Shown here: positions 1-8,015 of the stretch, piece after piece
How positions within the stretch are numbered: position 1 is the stretch's first letter
Layout of the letters: each line of letters begins with the position of its first letter
Assembly: GCA_949096025.1 (NCBI GenBank)
Contig: CARXKP010000001.1
Location: 19,602-46,705 of the forward strand
DNA from: an uncultured Eubacteriales bacterium
GTDB taxonomy: Bacteria > Bacillota > Clostridia > Christensenellales > UBA1242
Length of the DNA: 27,104 nt
Direction of reading: 5' to 3'
Position numbers and translations under genes: made by a program
The notes under the pieces: generated by a model
Databases searched by the model: none
Seen by the model: only the letters and a program-made list of their open reading frames with translations
What the model was told of the DNA's origin: nothing

Positions 1-1009
1 AGGAAAGGCCGGCATTTATGTTTTTATTTCCATATCCTATTTTTTTTAGATAATCCTTGCTTATACCATTTTTACATCGAAGACCAAGCATTATATGTTC
101 TTCTATAAGTTCCTTTTTCCCTAAAACTTCCCTCATTTTTCCTTTTTCATTATAATAAGAGTTAAAATCGCTAGCATTCGCTATCCTTTCATTTTTAAGT
201 AGACTATGAGAAGATAAGCCAAAACCAACATACTCCTCTCCTGTCCAATATTTAAAGTTGTGCCTGCTTTCAAAGTCTTTTATTGCAAAGTTTGAAACTT
301 CATATCTTTCATAACCCTTGCTACTAAGAAACTTTGATGCTTCTTCATAAATTTCAACACACTCGTCATCATCTGGTAAAAGTGCTGGCTTACAGTTGAC
401 AAGTTTTTGAAGTGGTGTTCCTTCTTCTACTTGAAGCATATAGGCTGAGATATGTTTAACCCCTTCATTAATAAGCCGTGATAAATCATTTATAAAATCC
501 CCTTTTTGAATTTTAGGAAGACCTATTAAAACATCGACAGAAACATTATCAAAATATTTTTTTGCAAGTTTTATTGCATTAAGTGCTTCTTTACTATTAT
601 GAAGTCGTCCAATAAATTGTAATGCCTCATTATTAAGACTTTGAACTCCTAAAGAAATACGATTAACGCCCTCCTCTTTAAAGGTAATAAGTTTTTCTTC
701 TGTCAAAGAATTTGGATTACATTCAACTGTAAATTCATAATCCTTAGCAATATCAAAATTTTCTTTAATAGTTTTTACAATCTTTTTAAAATCTTCAGTA
801 TTTAATATCGATGGAGTACCGCCACCAAAATAAATTGTATCAACTTTTCGATAATTTTCACCTTCATATTTGTTGTGAAAAGCGGATATTTCTTTAGTTA
901 AATGATCAACATATCTTTCTCTCTCTTCACCACTCGCAACAAAAGAAGAAAATGCACAATATAAGCATTTCCTTTCGCAAAATGGAATGTGAACATAAAT
1001 TCCAAGCAT
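1..1009 (-). CDS. hemW: HemW-type radical SAM protein (heme chaperone / coproporphyrinogen oxidase-like), 3' end cut off
   Basis: About 336 codons are visible and the C-terminus runs off the left edge. The protein opens MLGIYVHIPFCERKCLYC, giving the radical SAM CxxxCxxC cluster motif. YFGGGTPS (the glycine-rich SAM-binding strand) and VNRISLGVQS follow, as is typical of the HemN/HemW family. HemW proteins are thought to deliver heme or bind a 4Fe-4S cluster, and true oxygen-independent coproporphyrinogen oxidases have a longer N-terminal region that is absent here. I therefore favour HemW, which is known to sit next to lepA in Firmicutes. The ATG overlaps the lepA stop in a TAATG arrangement, so translation is probably coupled. 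A GAGG Shine-Dalgarno lies inside the end of lepA. Function is confident at family level; the exact role (heme chaperone) is known from the family, not seen here. Confidence 0.93.
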   Translation of the reverse strand, partial: MLGIYVHIPFCERKCLYCAFSSFVASGEERERYVDHLTKEISAFHNKYEGENYRKVDTIYFGGGTPSILNTEDFKKIVKTIKENFDIAKDYEFTVECNPNSLTEEKLITFKEEGVNRISLGVQSLNNEALQFIGRLHNSKEALNAIKLAKKYFDNVSVDVLIGLPKIQKGDFINDLSRLINEGVKHISAYMLQVEEGTPLQKLVNCKPALLPDDDECVEIYEEASKFLSSKGYERYEVSNFAIKDFESRHNFKYWTGEEYVGFGLSSHSLLKNERIANASDFNSYYNEKGKMREVLGKKELIEEHIMLGLRCKNGISKDYLKKIGYGNKNINAGLS

Positions 1010-2814
1010 TAATCCTCGTCCTCTAGTTTTAAAATTGACATAAAAGCCTCAGAAGGAATTTCAACTGAACCGATCTTTCTCATTCTCTTTTTTCCTTCTT
1101 TTTGCTTTTCAAGAAGTTTACGCTTTCTAGTTATATCACCGCCATAACACTTTGCAAGCACATCCTTTCGCATAGCCGAAATAGTTTCTCTTGCAATAAT
1201 CTTTCCACCAATAGCCGCCTGAATTGGCACTTCAAAAAGTTGGCGAGGAATAATCTTTTTAAGTTTTTCTGTTAGTGCCCTTCCTCTTGTATAAGCCTTA
1301 TCTTTATGAACAATAATTGATAAAGCATCACATCTTTCTCCATTAAGAAGAATATCGACTCGCACTAGGTCACTTCTTTCATAACCTGCAAGTTCATAGT
1401 CAAAACTTGCATAGCCTTTAGTTCTTGATTTTAAACTGTCAAAAAAGTCATAGATAATCTCGCCTAAAGGTAAAGTATAATTTATCTTTACTCTTCCCTC
1501 ATCTATATAACTTAAATCTTTATATATGCCTCGCTTTTCCTGACAAAGTTCCATAATTGGGCCTACATATTGAGGTGGAGTATAAACGCTTGCTTTAACA
1601 ATCGGCTCTTCTATATAATTAATTTCTACAGCACTTGGTAGTGATGATGGATTTGATAGTTCTATCATTTCTCCGTCCGTCTTATACACGTGATAATACA
1701 CACTTGGTGCGGTTGTAATTATATCTAGGTTAAACTCGCGCTCCAATCTTTCAGTGATAATTTCAAGATGAAGGAGTCCTAAAAATCCACACCTAAATCC
1801 ATAACCCAGTGCTTGAGAAACCTCTGGCTGAAATTCAAGCGAGGCATCATTTAGTTTTAATTTTTCAAGACTTTCTTTTAATTCATTATACTTTGCTCCA
1901 TCCACTGGGAAAATACCACAAAATACAACTGGTTGAACTTTCTTATATCCTGGAAGAGGACTATCCGTTGGATTTAATGCATTTGTTATCGTATCACCAA
2001 CAGCAACATCACTTATAGTTTTGATTGAACAGGCTATATACCCTACATCTCCCGCTCTCAATACATCAACTGGTTTAGAATATGGGACAAAAATACCTAC
2101 CTCTGTAACATCATAAATTTTATCAGTCTGCATCATTTTGATTTTATCACCAACTTTAACTCTTCCATCAAAAATGCGCACAAGACAAATTGCACCTTTA
2201 AAGTTGTCGTAGTAACTATCAAAAATAAGACTTTTAAGCGGTGAATTTTCATCACCTTTAGGGCTAGGAAACTCTTTAACAATCATTTCAAGGACTTTTT
2301 CTATATTCGTTCCATCCTTTGCTGAAATACAAGGTGCGTGCATCGCAGGTACTCCCACAATATCCTCAATTTCCTTTTTCACTTCTTCAGGTCTAGCAGA
2401 AGGTAAATCAATCTTGTTTATTACTGGTAAAATTTCCAAATTATTATCTATTGCAAGATAGGCATTTGCAAGAGTTTGAGCCTCCACACCTTGAGAAGCG
2501 TCTACAATAAGAATTGCCCCTTCACAGGCAGCCAAAGAACGCGAAACCTCATAGGTGAAGTCCACGTGTCCCGGAGTATCAATTAGATTTAGTTCATATT
2601 CCTCCCCCTCAAATTGATAATCCATTTTGGTAGGAGTAAGTTTAATTGTAATTCCTTTTTCTCTTTCAAGTTCCATACTGTCAAGAAGTTGATCCTGCAT
2701 ATCACGTTTAGCAAGAGTACCTGTTTTTTCTATTAGGCGATCAGCAAGAGTAGATTTACCGTGATCAATATGTGCTACAATACAGAAATTTCTTATTTTC
2801 TTTAATCTATCCAT
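1009..2814 (-). CDS. lepA: Elongation factor 4 (LepA) GTPase
   Basis: The 601-residue product has the normal LepA length. It opens with MDRLKKIRNFCIVAHIDHGKST: the G1 loop AHIDHGKST is at residues 14-22, with DTPGHVDF (G3) and NKID (G4) downstream. The C-terminal LepA-specific domain ends MRKIGSVEIPSEAF. The protein is a ribosome-associated translational GTPase acting on stalled or mistranslocated ribosomes. The frame stays open upstream to a TTG at 2850, but the LepA family begins right at the IRNFCI segment, so I chose the ATG at 2814. No Shine-Dalgarno precedes it. Instead, a promoter -10 hexamer ends only seven bases upstream, which suggests a leaderless transcript. The gene is followed directly by the hemW-type gene with a one-base overlap. 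Confidence 0.96.
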   Translation of the reverse strand: MDRLKKIRNFCIVAHIDHGKSTLADRLIEKTGTLAKRDMQDQLLDSMELEREKGITIKLTPTKMDYQFEGEEYELNLIDTPGHVDFTYEVSRSLAACEGAILIVDASQGVEAQTLANAYLAIDNNLEILPVINKIDLPSARPEEVKKEIEDIVGVPAMHAPCISAKDGTNIEKVLEMIVKEFPSPKGDENSPLKSLIFDSYYDNFKGAICLVRIFDGRVKVGDKIKMMQTDKIYDVTEVGIFVPYSKPVDVLRAGDVGYIACSIKTISDVAVGDTITNALNPTDSPLPGYKKVQPVVFCGIFPVDGAKYNELKESLEKLKLNDASLEFQPEVSQALGYGFRCGFLGLLHLEIITERLEREFNLDIITTAPSVYYHVYKTDGEMIELSNPSSLPSAVEINYIEEPIVKASVYTPPQYVGPIMELCQEKRGIYKDLSYIDEGRVKINYTLPLGEIIYDFFDSLKSRTKGYASFDYELAGYERSDLVRVDILLNGERCDALSIIVHKDKAYTRGRALTEKLKKIIPRQLFEVPIQAAIGGKIIARETISAMRKDVLAKCYGGDITRKRKLLEKQKEGKKRMRKIGSVEIPSEAFMSILKLEDED

Positions 2815-2821
2815 AGTCAAA

Positions 2822-2850
2822 ATTTTAGCATTATTTTTGAAAATAAGCAA
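2822..2850 (-). promoter_or_regulatory. Promoter of lepA, placed for a leaderless mRNA
   Basis: On the minus strand TTGCTT (2850-2845), a 17-base spacer and TAAAAT (2827-2822) lie just before the lepA ATG, with seven bases between. No ribosome binding site fits in that interval. The same hexamers and spacer occur before the gene at 9542. Confidence 0.5.
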
Positions 2851-3023
2851 ATCAATAATAACAATTAATAAAATTGATTTAAAATTTTTTAAATAAACTA
2901 AGATTTTTTAGCATTTATTAGTTTTATGAGCATTAACAAATGTAAAAATGTCAATTATTTAATAAAATTAAGACTTTTTAAACGATTTTTTGACTGAATT
3001 TGCTTTATTTTCTGATTTAGTTA

Positions 3024-3032
3024 TGTTATAAT
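3024..3032 (+). promoter_or_regulatory. Extended -10 promoter of the glycerophosphodiesterase gene
   Basis: TGTTATAAT is a perfect extended -10 element, about 50 bases before the ATG at 3084. No good -35 lies 16-18 bases upstream (TTGACT at 2990 is too far), which fits an extended -10 promoter. The ribosome site is AGAGGT at 3074-3079. Confidence 0.6.
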
Positions 3033-3083
3033 ATATAAATAGAAGTTTTTAATTTTAAGATTTTTTATTATAAAGAGGTAATA

Positions 3084-3812
3084 ATGGACTTATTTAATTC
3101 TTGGCTTGTTCAACAACCTATCGCACATAGAGGACTTCACAATGAAGTCGCTCCAGAAAATTCATTGGCTGCTTTTGCCCGTGCTATTGAAGAAGGTTAC
3201 CCTATCGAACTTGATGTACAACTTATCGCAGACGGAACTATTGTTGTCTTTCACGACGATAGTCTTTCTCGTCTTACTGAAAATGACGGTTATTTGAAAT
3301 TTTTAAATAAAGAAGATTTAAAATATCTTTCTCTTGCTGGGACTAATGAAAAAATACCTACATTTGAAGAGGTTTTATCTTTTGTTGACGGAAAAGTTCC
3401 ACTTCTCATTGAAATAAAAAATGATGGTAAAGTTGGCGACCTTGAAAAAGGTGTGCTTGAACTTTTAAATAATTATAAAGGTGAATTTGCTATTCAATCT
3501 TTCAACCCTTTTGTACTTGAATATTTCTATAAACACGCACCTCACATTTTAAGAGGTCAACTTGCTAGTTACTTTAGGGATGTAAAACTTGCGGTATTTA
3601 AAAAATTCGCTTTAAAACGAATGATGCTAAATAAAAGCATTAGTCACCCTGACTTTATAAGTTATGAGGCTCGTCGCCTTCCAAACCGCTTTACAAGAAG
3701 ATACAAATCTCTTCCTCTTCTTGCTTGGACTGTAAGAAGTCAAAGTGAATATTTAAAAGTAGTAAAACACTGCGATAATGTTATCTTTGAAGATTTTGAG
3801 CCTGTTATTTAA
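3084..3812 (+). CDS. Glycerophosphodiester phosphodiesterase family protein
   Basis: The 242-residue cytoplasmic protein has no signal peptide. It belongs to the GDPD TIM-barrel family, which hydrolyses glycerophosphodiesters to sn-glycerol-3-phosphate and an alcohol. Diagnostic residues are in order: AHRGLHNEVAPENSL (catalytic His-Arg at 15-16, Glu 25, Asn 26), ELDVQ (metal ligands Glu 42 and Asp 44), FHDD (catalytic His 57), LLIEIK (metal-binding Glu), and AWTVR near the end. Length matches the UgpQ-like cytoplasmic class. The start is supported by AGAGGT four bases upstream. It stands alone, divergent from lepA and convergent with rsmD, and shares a bidirectional terminator with rsmD. The substrate headgroup cannot be told from sequence. 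Confidence 0.92.
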   Translation: MDLFNSWLVQQPIAHRGLHNEVAPENSLAAFARAIEEGYPIELDVQLIADGTIVVFHDDSLSRLTENDGYLKFLNKEDLKYLSLAGTNEKIPTFEEVLSFVDGKVPLLIEIKNDGKVGDLEKGVLELLNNYKGEFAIQSFNPFVLEYFYKHAPHILRGQLASYFRDVKLAVFKKFALKRMMLNKSISHPDFISYEARRLPNRFTRRYKSLPLLAWTVRSQSEYLKVVKHCDNVIFEDFEPVI

Positions 3813-3826
3813 AACTTTATTAATTG

Positions 3827-3857
3827 AAAAAAGTTCACAATTTATGTGAACTTTTTT
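3827..3857. terminator. Bidirectional terminator between the GDPD gene and rsmD
   Basis: A 13-bp perfect inverted repeat (3827-3839 with 3845-3857; core AGTTCACA / TGTGAACT) has A-rich and T-rich flanks on both strands. Its right arm overlaps the rsmD stop codon (3856-3858). Confidence 0.85.
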
Positions 3858-4395
3858 AATTTATTATTTTTCTAAGATAACTTACCTTTTTTATACCATA
3901 TTTTCTTTCATCTAAAAGTTCATAACCTATAAAGTCTATCGTTATATCCCTATCGTGTTCACAAACTACAATCCCATCATCAGAAAGTAGGTTATTATCT
4001 TTTATGAGTTTGAGTGCTTTTTCATAAAAACCGCTTTTATATGGAGGGTCAAGAAGAATTATATCAAATTTTTGACCTACAAATAAATTTAAGGCACTTT
4101 CATAATCTTGGCAAATAGTCCTTGATTCAATACCTAAATTTTTCAAATTCTGTTCTGTTAAACTAATACTTCTTTTGTCTTTATCAACAAATATGACTTC
4201 CCCTGCACCTCTACTAATTGCCTCAATACCAAGAGCACCAGTTCCACAAAAAAGGTCAAGTACTTTTGCACCAATAATTCTATCAACCAATTTATTAAAT
4301 ACAGCTTGTTTAACCATATCTGCAGTTGGGCGAATGTGTTCATATTTATTATCAAGTAGTTTTCGTCCACCAAATTTTCCTGTAATTACTTTCAT
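3856..4395 (-). CDS. rsmD: 16S rRNA (guanine966-N2)-methyltransferase RsmD
   Basis: The product is 179 residues, the normal RsmD size. It begins MKVITGKFGGRKL, followed by RPTADMVKQAVFN, the RsmD-type N-terminus. The SAM-binding motif I is DLFCGTGALGIEAISRGA, and the amino-methyltransferase motif IV is LLDPPY. The enzyme methylates G966 of 16S rRNA during 30S assembly. No Shine-Dalgarno is present. A near-perfect sigma-A promoter ends six bases before the ATG, so the mRNA is probably leaderless. The gene often sits with coaD in Firmicutes, but coaD is not adjacent here. The stop codon lies inside the shared terminator. Confidence 0.94.
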   Translation of the reverse strand: MKVITGKFGGRKLLDNKYEHIRPTADMVKQAVFNKLVDRIIGAKVLDLFCGTGALGIEAISRGAGEVIFVDKDKRSISLTEQNLKNLGIESRTICQDYESALNLFVGQKFDIILLDPPYKSGFYEKALKLIKDNNLLSDDGIVVCEHDRDITIDFIGYELLDERKYGIKKVSYLRKIIN

Positions 4396-4401
4396 ATGTA
4401 T

Positions 4402-4430
4402 ATTATAAATTGTTTTTCATCATTTGTCAA
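4402..4430 (-). promoter_or_regulatory. Consensus sigma-A promoter of rsmD with leaderless geometry
   Basis: On the minus strand TTGACA (4430-4425), a 17-base spacer and TATAAT (4407-4402) match consensus perfectly. Only six bases (4401-4396) separate the -10 from the ATG, so transcription should start at or next to the A of the start codon. Confidence 0.8.
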
Positions 4431-4516
4431 AGATTAGTTTATTTATCTAATTATTATTCAATTTTCCTCACATCTTATTTAATTTGTACATAAATTGACT
4501 AGTGTAAGGAGGAAAA

Positions 4517-5527
4517 ATGCAAAAAATTAAAAAATTTTCACTTTTTGTTGTCTGCTTGATGCTTGTTTTTAGTGCTTCGCTTATGTTTGTAGGCTGTGGA
4601 AAAAACGACAATAAAATTAGACTTAATGAAGTTACTCATAGCATATTCTATGCTCCTCTATATGTAGCTTTAAATATGGGCTTCTTTGAAGAAGAAGGGC
4701 TTGAAGTAACACTTGAAAGCACAAGTGGCTCTGATTCATCAATGACAACACTTATTAGTGGAAGTGCTGATATTATCTTGGCAGGTCCTGAACAAGTTGT
4801 ATATGCTGAAGAGGTTAAAGATAGACCTATGGTATTTGGTCAACTTACTCAAAAAGATGGTTCATTTATTGTCGGCAGAGAAGATACTGATAACTTCTCA
4901 TTAAATGACCTTAAAGGTAAAACTATTATTGGTGGTCGTCAAGGCGGACTTCCTGCAATGACTCTTCAGTATGTTATTGAAACTTCAGGTTTGAAAATAG
5001 GTACTAATGCAGGTCAAGGCGAGGTAAATTTAAGAACTGATGTCGCTTTTGCAAACATTGGAAGTGAATTTATTACTTCTGGCAATGAGTATTGCACCCT
5101 TTTTGAGCCTACAGCAACACTTCTTGAAAAGGCTGGAAATGGTTTTGTACTTAAAGCTGTTGGCGACCTTTCAGGTTACATTCCATACACCTGCTTTATA
5201 GCAAAAGAGAGTTACCTTAGAGATAAGAGCGAACAATCTGAGAAATTTTTAAAAGCTGTATACAAAGGCTATAAATATATTTCAACTGAAAGTGCTGAAA
5301 AATCTGCTAAAGCACTTAAAAATTCATTCGCCGGAATGACCCAGGAAGAACTTGAAATTGCTGTTACACAATACCTTGCTATTGATGCTTGGTGCTCAAG
5401 CCCAATAATGAGTGAAGCTTCTTTCGATAAACTTTTAGCAGTTCTCAATAATGCTTCTAAAGACAATTATAATCCAAGTTATAGCAAACTTGTAAATACT
5501 AGCATAGCACAAAAAATTGGGAAATAA
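4517..5527 (+). CDS. ABC transporter substrate-binding lipoprotein, NMT1/SsuA-TauA type
   Basis: The 336-residue protein has a lipoprotein signal peptide (KKFSLFVVCLMLVFSA) and a lipobox ending at Cys 27 (FVGC), so it is probably lipid-anchored outside the membrane. The mature part carries the periplasmic-binding fold typical of nitrate/sulfonate/thiamine-precursor binding proteins. Visible pieces are FYAPLYVALNMGFFEEEGLEV, SGSADIILAGPE, LNDLKGKTIIGGRQGG and YIPYTCFIAKESYL. The ribosome site AAGGAGGAAAA gives a clear start. No permease or ATPase gene lies on either side, so its transporter partners must be encoded elsewhere, or it has been separated from them. The ligand is not determinable; a THI5-like pyrimidine or an aliphatic sulfonate are the family options. 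Confidence 0.88.
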   Translation: MQKIKKFSLFVVCLMLVFSASLMFVGCGKNDNKIRLNEVTHSIFYAPLYVALNMGFFEEEGLEVTLESTSGSDSSMTTLISGSADIILAGPEQVVYAEEVKDRPMVFGQLTQKDGSFIVGREDTDNFSLNDLKGKTIIGGRQGGLPAMTLQYVIETSGLKIGTNAGQGEVNLRTDVAFANIGSEFITSGNEYCTLFEPTATLLEKAGNGFVLKAVGDLSGYIPYTCFIAKESYLRDKSEQSEKFLKAVYKGYKYISTESAEKSAKALKNSFAGMTQEELEIAVTQYLAIDAWCSSPIMSEASFDKLLAVLNNASKDNYNPSYSKLVNTSIAQKIGK

Positions 5528-5540
5528 TTTATTTTGAACA

Positions 5541-5570
5541 AAAAAATCCTCTAATTAAGAGGATTTTTTT
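5541..5570. terminator. Bidirectional terminator after the binding-protein gene
   Basis: The stem TCCTCT / AGAGGA (5547-5552 with 5558-5563), extended by an A6 and T7 flank, separates the convergent genes ending at 5527 and 5572. Confidence 0.85.
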
Positions 5571-5571
5571 A

Positions 5572-7896
5572 TTAATACAGGTCCTTATAACTTTCTTTCT
5601 TTGCTTTTGCCTTTCCTTTTCCGCTACCTACTGAACTACCTATACCGTCATCATCACTATTTCTACGTTTCTTTATTATTATAACAACAGCAACAATCGC
5701 ACCGCCACCAACAACTACAGTAGGTAGAAGTATATAAAGCCATAACAAACTTGACATACCGTCCGATTTTGCTTGTGAAATCATAAAGGATAATTTAAGT
5801 TCGTTATTATCAAACTGAGTAATAAGACGCATATTTACAGAAAATCTATATGTTGTAATTCCCTGCTCTTCATCAGTTTCTGAGGAAAGTACGACAGTAG
5901 AAGGAGCAGTAGTATTTCCATACAATGCTTTAACATCTCTTTCAAAAGCATCGGTATCAATTACATAATCGCTATCTACAACAACAACAAGAGATTGTGT
6001 TGCACTTGGTGAAATAGGTAAAGGCTCACCTTGATATAACTTTCCGCCAAAAGTGATAGATTTAACCATTTCTGTTTGATATTGACCAAAACTTACATTT
6101 ATCGCATTCTTTGTAAAATAAGCAATCAATTTAAATTCTTTGTCAAAAGGAGCAGTACCAAATGCCACAGTCAAAGCACTATCTTGACTTGTTTCAAGTT
6201 CTACTCTTTGTGCAAAATTTCCATCTTGGTCTTTTACAAACATATCCCAATGGTCGAATACATAAATATCTAGCCCTTCAGCAATAATAGTTCTTGCTTT
6301 TGAATCACGATAAAAAGTAAGTGGAACAGGGTCAAAACTTGGAGTCGTACCACTATCAATAAGGATACCACCTTGATGGTCAATAATATTATTATCTTCA
6401 TCTCTAATATTGGCTTCGTCTGCTATTGTCGCAATACAACTATATCCTTTAGGTGAAATTGAGAAAGAATAAGTACCAGCGGTTACTGCATTTGCTTTTA
6501 ATAGTATTTTATATCCGCTAATAGCACCATTTACTTCTTTTTCTTCAGTAGTATATTCAGTTGCAGGAAGATAATTGCCATTTAGCACAATTCCAGAAAG
6601 TACATAATAACCATAATTTTCCTGTTTAAAATCTATCTCTATTAAAACATCCTCATCATATTTTGAGTTTAATCTCTTTACTGGAGAATCTTCTTTATTA
6701 ATAAAATTAGCACTATCTAAAATACGACCGTTATCTAAAATATTATTAAAGATATAATCAAATAACTGGAAGTTTTGGAGATGAAAACCTGAATTTGTAA
6801 GTCGCCAAACTTTATCAAAGTCCCAAGCAGTTGTTGCTGGGTCAAAATTTGAAGTATTATTCATAAAATCACGATCAATACGTTCAATTCTCGTAACGAT
6901 TTCACTTCTTTCAAGACTATTATCACCACTAGGTTTCAAATTTGCATCAGTATAATAAACGAAATTAATGTTTGCAGATTTAATAGTTGACAACTTTCCG
7001 CCAAGTACACCTCCAGCATAATAATTTAAGTTTAATACACTATTAACTCTAGTTATTAGACCACCAAAAAGTGAATTTCTGATGAATGCCTTACTTCCAC
7101 CTACACCGCCTACAATTCCACCAATATACACTTGGCCAAATGCATTTGTAGCAGAAACGTTATTTGTAATATTGATATTACCCATAAAAAGAGTATTCAA
7201 TAAACTTCCATTTTCAATACTTCCAACAAGCCCACCAATATTAACACTAACATCTTTAATAAGTTGCAAATTCAAATAATAATAATTGATACAGTCTTTA
7301 ATGTAAGTATCTTCACCTCTTATTCTTCCTGCAAGAGAACCAAAATTTATATTAGAATAAACTGGAAGGGAAATATCATTAGTTACGGCATCACTTCCCT
7401 CACCAACGACATTATCAAACTCACAGTTTAAGAATTTAACATTTATACCATATCCAACCAAAACACCAACATAGAGTTCTTTTACATTTGTTGGGGTAAA
7501 AATATACTCAACTTTTCCGTTCACTCGTACATCCTTAATGGTCGCACCAGAAGCTTGGGGAATAAGACCAAAATATTGAGAACTTGAAACTATTTTTATA
7601 TTTGAAATTGTATAACCATTTCCATCAAACGTTCCCATAAACTGAGCATTGATTGCAGTTATTCCACTAAGATCAACTTCTTCAAGATTGATATCGCTAT
7701 CAAGTCTTATTATAACATCTTTATCGCCATAAATTGAGTTATCACTCATAACAGTAACATATTCTTCTGCTGAAGAAATAGTTTTAATATTGCTCTCACC
7801 CTCTTCTGCTGAAGAAGACAAAAGACCTAGAGAAAGCATACTTCCCCCACATAGCAAAATCATAAAAGAAAAAACAATTAATAAAAATTTCTTCAT
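5572..7896 (-). CDS. Surface protein with GLUG-like beta-helix repeats and a C-terminal membrane anchor
   Basis: The 774-residue protein starts with a signal peptide (MKKFLLIVFSFMILLCGGS). Residues about 90-320 hold repeated glycine-rich turns of the GLUG / right-handed beta-helix kind, for example VGVLVGYG, FGSLAGRIRG, IGGLVGSIENGS, IGGIVGGVGGSK and AGGVLGGKLS, each followed by a short x-x-N/S turn. The middle part (about 400-700) is beta-rich and reminiscent of listerial-type repeats, but I do not assign it. Near the C-terminus a membrane helix (LLWLYILLPTVVVGGGAIVAVVIII) is followed by KKRRN and a Gly/Ser/Lys-rich tail ending YKDLY. That makes it a single-pass protein exposed outside the cell, not an LPXTG protein. 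The GGTGA ribosome site fits. The role is probably adhesion or surface structure; no enzyme motif is seen. Confidence 0.72.
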   Translation of the reverse strand: MKKFLLIVFSFMILLCGGSMLSLGLLSSSAEEGESNIKTISSAEEYVTVMSDNSIYGDKDVIIRLDSDINLEEVDLSGITAINAQFMGTFDGNGYTISNIKIVSSSQYFGLIPQASGATIKDVRVNGKVEYIFTPTNVKELYVGVLVGYGINVKFLNCEFDNVVGEGSDAVTNDISLPVYSNINFGSLAGRIRGEDTYIKDCINYYYLNLQLIKDVSVNIGGLVGSIENGSLLNTLFMGNINITNNVSATNAFGQVYIGGIVGGVGGSKAFIRNSLFGGLITRVNSVLNLNYYAGGVLGGKLSTIKSANINFVYYTDANLKPSGDNSLERSEIVTRIERIDRDFMNNTSNFDPATTAWDFDKVWRLTNSGFHLQNFQLFDYIFNNILDNGRILDSANFINKEDSPVKRLNSKYDEDVLIEIDFKQENYGYYVLSGIVLNGNYLPATEYTTEEKEVNGAISGYKILLKANAVTAGTYSFSISPKGYSCIATIADEANIRDEDNNIIDHQGGILIDSGTTPSFDPVPLTFYRDSKARTIIAEGLDIYVFDHWDMFVKDQDGNFAQRVELETSQDSALTVAFGTAPFDKEFKLIAYFTKNAINVSFGQYQTEMVKSITFGGKLYQGEPLPISPSATQSLVVVVDSDYVIDTDAFERDVKALYGNTTAPSTVVLSSETDEEQGITTYRFSVNMRLITQFDNNELKLSFMISQAKSDGMSSLLWLYILLPTVVVGGGAIVAVVIIIKKRRNSDDDGIGSSVGSGKGKAKAKKESYKDLY

Positions 7897-8015
7897 ATTT
7901 TCACCGCTTTATATATTTAATATATCTAATATAACAAAATATATCTATTTTTAATTTAACACATCTTAATATTTTTTCCAAACAATTTATAAATATTTTC
8001 ATAAATAGTTACATT

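Noticed and set aside
2815..2850. Longer LepA from the TTG at 2850
   Set aside because: That TTG is part of the -35 element and has no ribosome site; the family begins at the later Met.
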